Source of the DNA: Carnegiea gigantea
Lineage: Eukaryota; Streptophyta; Magnoliopsida; Caryophyllales; Cactaceae
Direction of reading: 5' to 3'
Assembly: GCA_029747015.1 (NCBI GenBank)
Contig: JAKOGI010000107.1
Location: 379,606-443,605, forward strand
DNA length: 64,000 nt
The position numbers and the translations under genes are program-made. Numbering within the stretch: position 1 is the first letter of the stretch; each line of letters opens with the position of its first letter. The notes beneath the pieces were generated by a model, which worked only from the letters and a program-made list of their open reading frames with translations, was not told the origin of the DNA and ran no database searches. Below are positions 61,332 through 64,000 of this stretch, piece by piece.

Positions 61332-62622
61332 TATTGTGTTAAAAATGTACCGCAAGTGCACGGTGCCGGTTGTAGCCAGCGAAGGCAAGTACGGGTCGTA
61401 TCCGCAGGGAACTTGGTTTCAATCACCGAATCAACCTTTAACACTTAATCTAGGCTTAAGTCTAATGGAGTGAGCTTAGCTGATTCTATTTCTATTGGGT
61501 CTAAATCAATTATGAAGAGAATCTTGGATTGGGGTTCACCACACTATAATGTTCCTTAAAAAGAAAACTAGGTTATGTGAATCTGCCCGCAAGATAATTG
61601 AAATGGGATGATTACCAATTAAAAGCATCTACGCCTTCTTTCAAAGGTCATTAGACTGGTCAGGTTACTCTAGTTATCTATTTTCATGAAACTAGAATCT
61701 CAAGACCACAAGATCGTGTAATTTTAATTCCCGATTAAAACCCCAACTACTTTCGTGTCAAGTAATTCAACCGCTCACAATGCTACTCTAAGTAAAGGAC
61801 CTAACTTTCGTTAGTCTCCTAAAGCCTAGTTAAGAACATGACTTTAATCCTCTCAGGCAATTCATCGAACACCTGGCATGCTAAGTGAGAAATCAATTAT
61901 ACTTCAGGCATAAATTCACAAAAACCTAGAAATGACAATCAAAATCACATCATAAGGGCTACACCCAATCCAAGATTAAGAAACTTAGCCGCTAAACATT
62001 GTTCTAATCAAAATCACAACTTCAATCAATAACAATAACATGCCAAGGAGTGCGAAACTTGAATTAAAACGTAAGAGAAAGGGTAGAAAAGTGTACTATG
62101 AATAATTTGCTGCGATAATCTTCCGAAGGCGTAAACGGAATCCAATCCAAAGCTTTGAATTCAATAACAACAAAAAGTAAACCTAAGAACCCTAGAAGTC
62201 GCCTATCTCGAGAGAGGAGAGGAAATTCGAATCCAAAAACTCCGATTACAACGCACGCAAATTGATAAAACGGGAGAAACTAAAGTGGCACGGTCGTGCC
62301 ACCAGGCACGGGTCCCCCGTGCCACTTTTCTGACTTTTGTTTCTTCGCTTCTTTGGGTGGCACGCTCGTGCCACCTGGCCTGAAATCACCGTGCCGCCTA
62401 CTTTAGCTCAAGATTGTTCCTTTTTGCTCCAATTTAGCGCGGCATTGGCTTGTTTTTCTCATTTATTCAAGTCAGATTCCTGTAAACACGAAAACACAAC
62501 TTTTAGGTGGATTTGAGATAAACAATGAATAATCGATCTCTAAACTCACGAAATTATACCAGAAACTGCCGAGTTAAGAGGTAAAAACCATGCCTAAAAG
62601 TGTGTAAAATAGAGGTTTATCA
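61332..62622 (-). repeat. 5' LTR of the pol-less element
   Basis: 1,291 bp. It matches 53145-54429 except for about 20 substitutions and small indels, and carries the intact GGCACGGTCGTGCC palindrome near 62286-62299. Confidence 0.95.
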
Positions 62623-62689
62623 AGCACACATCACGTAAACATACATATACCAATAACCAAATAGGAATTATTCTTAGAGAACATTACAT

Positions 62690-62790
62690 TATGTCATGAG
62701 CTAGTATACATTTTTAGTGAGCAGGACATATATTGTACTGAGCAGAGAATCATTTTTAGTGAGCTATAGAGAATTGATTATAATGAACAT
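62690..62790 (+). repeat. AGTGAGC repeats continuing after the retrotransposon
   Basis: Four or five copies (TTTTTAGTGAGCAGGACATA, ACTGAGCAGAGAA, TTTTTAGTGAGCTATAG). They show that 53139 and 62628 belong to one interrupted intron. Confidence 0.88.
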
Positions 62791-62801
62791 TTCCCTTGCA
62801 G

Positions 62802-63900
62802 ATGTATATCTTGATAAAGTTCTCCTCACAAGGATAGTTGAGAGATAATTTCTAACAATCAAAGGCTGGACTATAGAAAAGTTGAAGGAAAGAGTGAAAG
62901 AAGAGAGAAAGGCTAATCAAGTTGGTAACAAAGAAGTGACAAAAGGTTTTGGAAATGGCAGAGTGGAGACTCCAACACAAATGAATAGAGAAGAGCATCC
63001 TGAACAAGCCAAAGAAACTCAGCCATAAAAGGATGAGCAGCCAAGAATGTTTTCACAAAATGATGAAACATAAATGATGTCAACATATAGAAGATATGGA
63101 AGATACGGCTGAAGTAAAGAAGGCTTTAGTGAGTGCATTCAAGAGATATAGAACCTTTATAACATACTTGTCAAAAAGGTACAAAAACAATGAAGCACTC
63201 AAGAAAATAAGAGATGCAGCCATAAGCATGTTCTCTTCATATTGTGAGGCTCAAATATCAAAATCACCACCAATGGGACATAAAGAAAAAGGAGATGAAA
63301 GATCTGAGATACCATCATTCAGTTAGGATGATGAACGGAGGAACAAAGTTGCTATAGTAGTGGCAATAATCAAATTAGAGAATGCTTTTGTAGAGTACAA
63401 ACAAATCACCAGCAGTCGCAAAGCCAAAAGTCCAAGAAATAAAAGTCCTACATCCAGAAAAAGGGGTAATGATATGCCAAGTTTCAAGTTGATTGATGAC
63501 AGCCAAAGCCCAGCTCCTCCAACATCAGCACCACCAACAACACTTCAAATGCAACCACCCTCCAGCCCCTACAAAAAACACTTCAGACACCATCGCTCTT
63601 CCCCCCAACACAAACACTACAGGCACCAGCACCCTCCCCAGCACCAGTTGAGAAACAACAGCACCACAACCATCACAAGCTCTCGAGACACAACCACCAC
63701 TGCAAACATTTGAGATACCACTGCTAATTCCAGAGACATAATCAGAGCAAAGGGACAAGGACATGGCAACCCCAATACAATCAGCAATTGAGCAAGAAAA
63801 GATTGAAACAAAAGGGTAGAAAACAACAGAAAGAGAGCAAGCAAAGAAAAAATCTCCTCGAAAAGAAGATAACAAAAAGATAGCAGCACAGAAAGCTGGT
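62802..63900 (+). pseudogene. decayed Ulp1/KI-MULE-type gene, 3' part
   Basis: An acceptor TTTCCCTTGCAG precedes an exon reading DVYLDKVLLTRIVER and then TIKGWTIEKLKERVKEERKA, matching the segment that follows the FLM-type helix in plant Ulp1-like proteins. Stops interrupt it (for example near 62847 and 63027). Continuing pieces at 63096-63326 (KKALVSAFKRYRTFITYLSK) and 63360-63713 (Ser/Pro/Thr-rich linker) look like the variable middle of such proteins. The Ulp1-type catalytic domain would lie beyond the window, if it survives. It is the same gene as 49907-52865, separated by an intron that now carries the 9.5-kb retrotransposon. Confidence 0.55.
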
Positions 63901-63911
63901 AAGAATGTTCA

Positions 63912-63970
63912 GTGACTAGAATGTTACTTTTAGTGAGTAGAATATAATTTTTAGTGAGTTATGGGCAAGT
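63912..63970 (+). repeat. AGTGAGT/AGTGAGC copies at the window end
   Basis: Two clear copies (TTTTAGTGAGTAGAATATAA, TTTTTAGTGAGTTATG) and a weaker one, again just after an exon-like segment. They suggest another intron starting here. Confidence 0.8.
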
Positions 63971-64000
63971 TATTGACAGTTGACAATTGTATGTTACAGT

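Larger units (their letters stand above)
53145..62622 (-). mobile_element. young Athila/Tat-type retrotransposon lacking RT and IN
   Basis: 9,478 bp on the minus strand. LTRs are at 53145-54429 and 61332-62622, and the perfect target duplication AGCAC is at 53140-53144 and 62623-62627. About 20 differences between the LTRs make this the youngest insertion. The primer site and polypurine tract are intact. Internal order is gag, protease, a GC-palindrome array, then an ATHILA-ORF1-like frame. There is no trace of RT, RNase H or IN: the protease frame ends about 20 bp before the conserved post-pol motif at 58615-58642, so pol was cleanly deleted. It must have moved using proteins supplied in trans. 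Confidence 0.93.

Overview
The window looks like a stretch of a flowering-plant nuclear genome, most likely a eudicot: AT-rich, gene-poor and filled with nested LTR retrotransposons of recognisable plant lineages (Athila-like Ty3/gypsy, chromodomain Ty3/gypsy, Tork/Tnt1-like Ty1/copia). I infer the lineages from protein motifs, tRNA-primer sites and LTR structure. The species cannot be told from the sequence.

Layout. 1-2661: the last exon of a plus-strand host gene for a plant LRAT/NC-domain protein, with an in-frame 45-bp coding minisatellite at its end. 2662-7229: AT-rich spacer. 7230-27174: an old, decayed Athila-like element (minus strand) with LTRs of about 2.3 kb. A second element (13184-21448, TSD ATGTG) is nested in its reverse transcriptase; this one is a chromovirus derivative with LTRs of about 3.8 kb and under 0.7 kb of internal sequence. 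A small MITE-like insertion is also present in the outer pol. 27180-28706: spacer. 28712-34101: a fairly young Ty1/copia element (TSD CCAAC) whose 1343-codon gag-pol frame is broken only by two stop codons, but which has also lost a catalytic Asp in RT. 34107-36486: spacer with a diverged tandem repeat. 36487-48772: a decayed chromodomain gypsy element with 3-4 kb LTRs, one of which holds a G-run-rich, hAT-like non-autonomous insertion. 48773-49906: spacer and possible gene 5' region. 49907 to the window end: a decayed plus-strand multi-exon gene resembling plant Ulp1-protease/Mutator-associated (KI-MULE type) proteins. Its putative introns are packed with a short direct repeat built on AGTGAGC. 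One of these introns took in a 9.5-kb element (53145-62622, TSD AGCAC), the youngest in the window. That element carries gag, protease and an ATHILA-ORF1-like protein but no reverse transcriptase or integrase, so it is non-autonomous.

How the parts relate. All five LTR elements lie on the minus strand and both host-type genes on the plus strand. Relative ages from LTR comparison by eye: the pol-less Athila-type element is youngest (about 20 differences in 1.29 kb), then copia (about 20 in 0.6 kb), then the nested long-LTR element, the chromovirus and the outer Athila element. None looks autonomous today. The most unusual signals are the intron-confined AGTGAGC repeat family, and a GGCACGG/CCGTGCC palindromic module shared by the LTRs of unrelated copia and gypsy elements and amplified as about 100-bp tandem units inside the young gypsy element. 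No tRNA, rRNA or CRISPR array was recognised.
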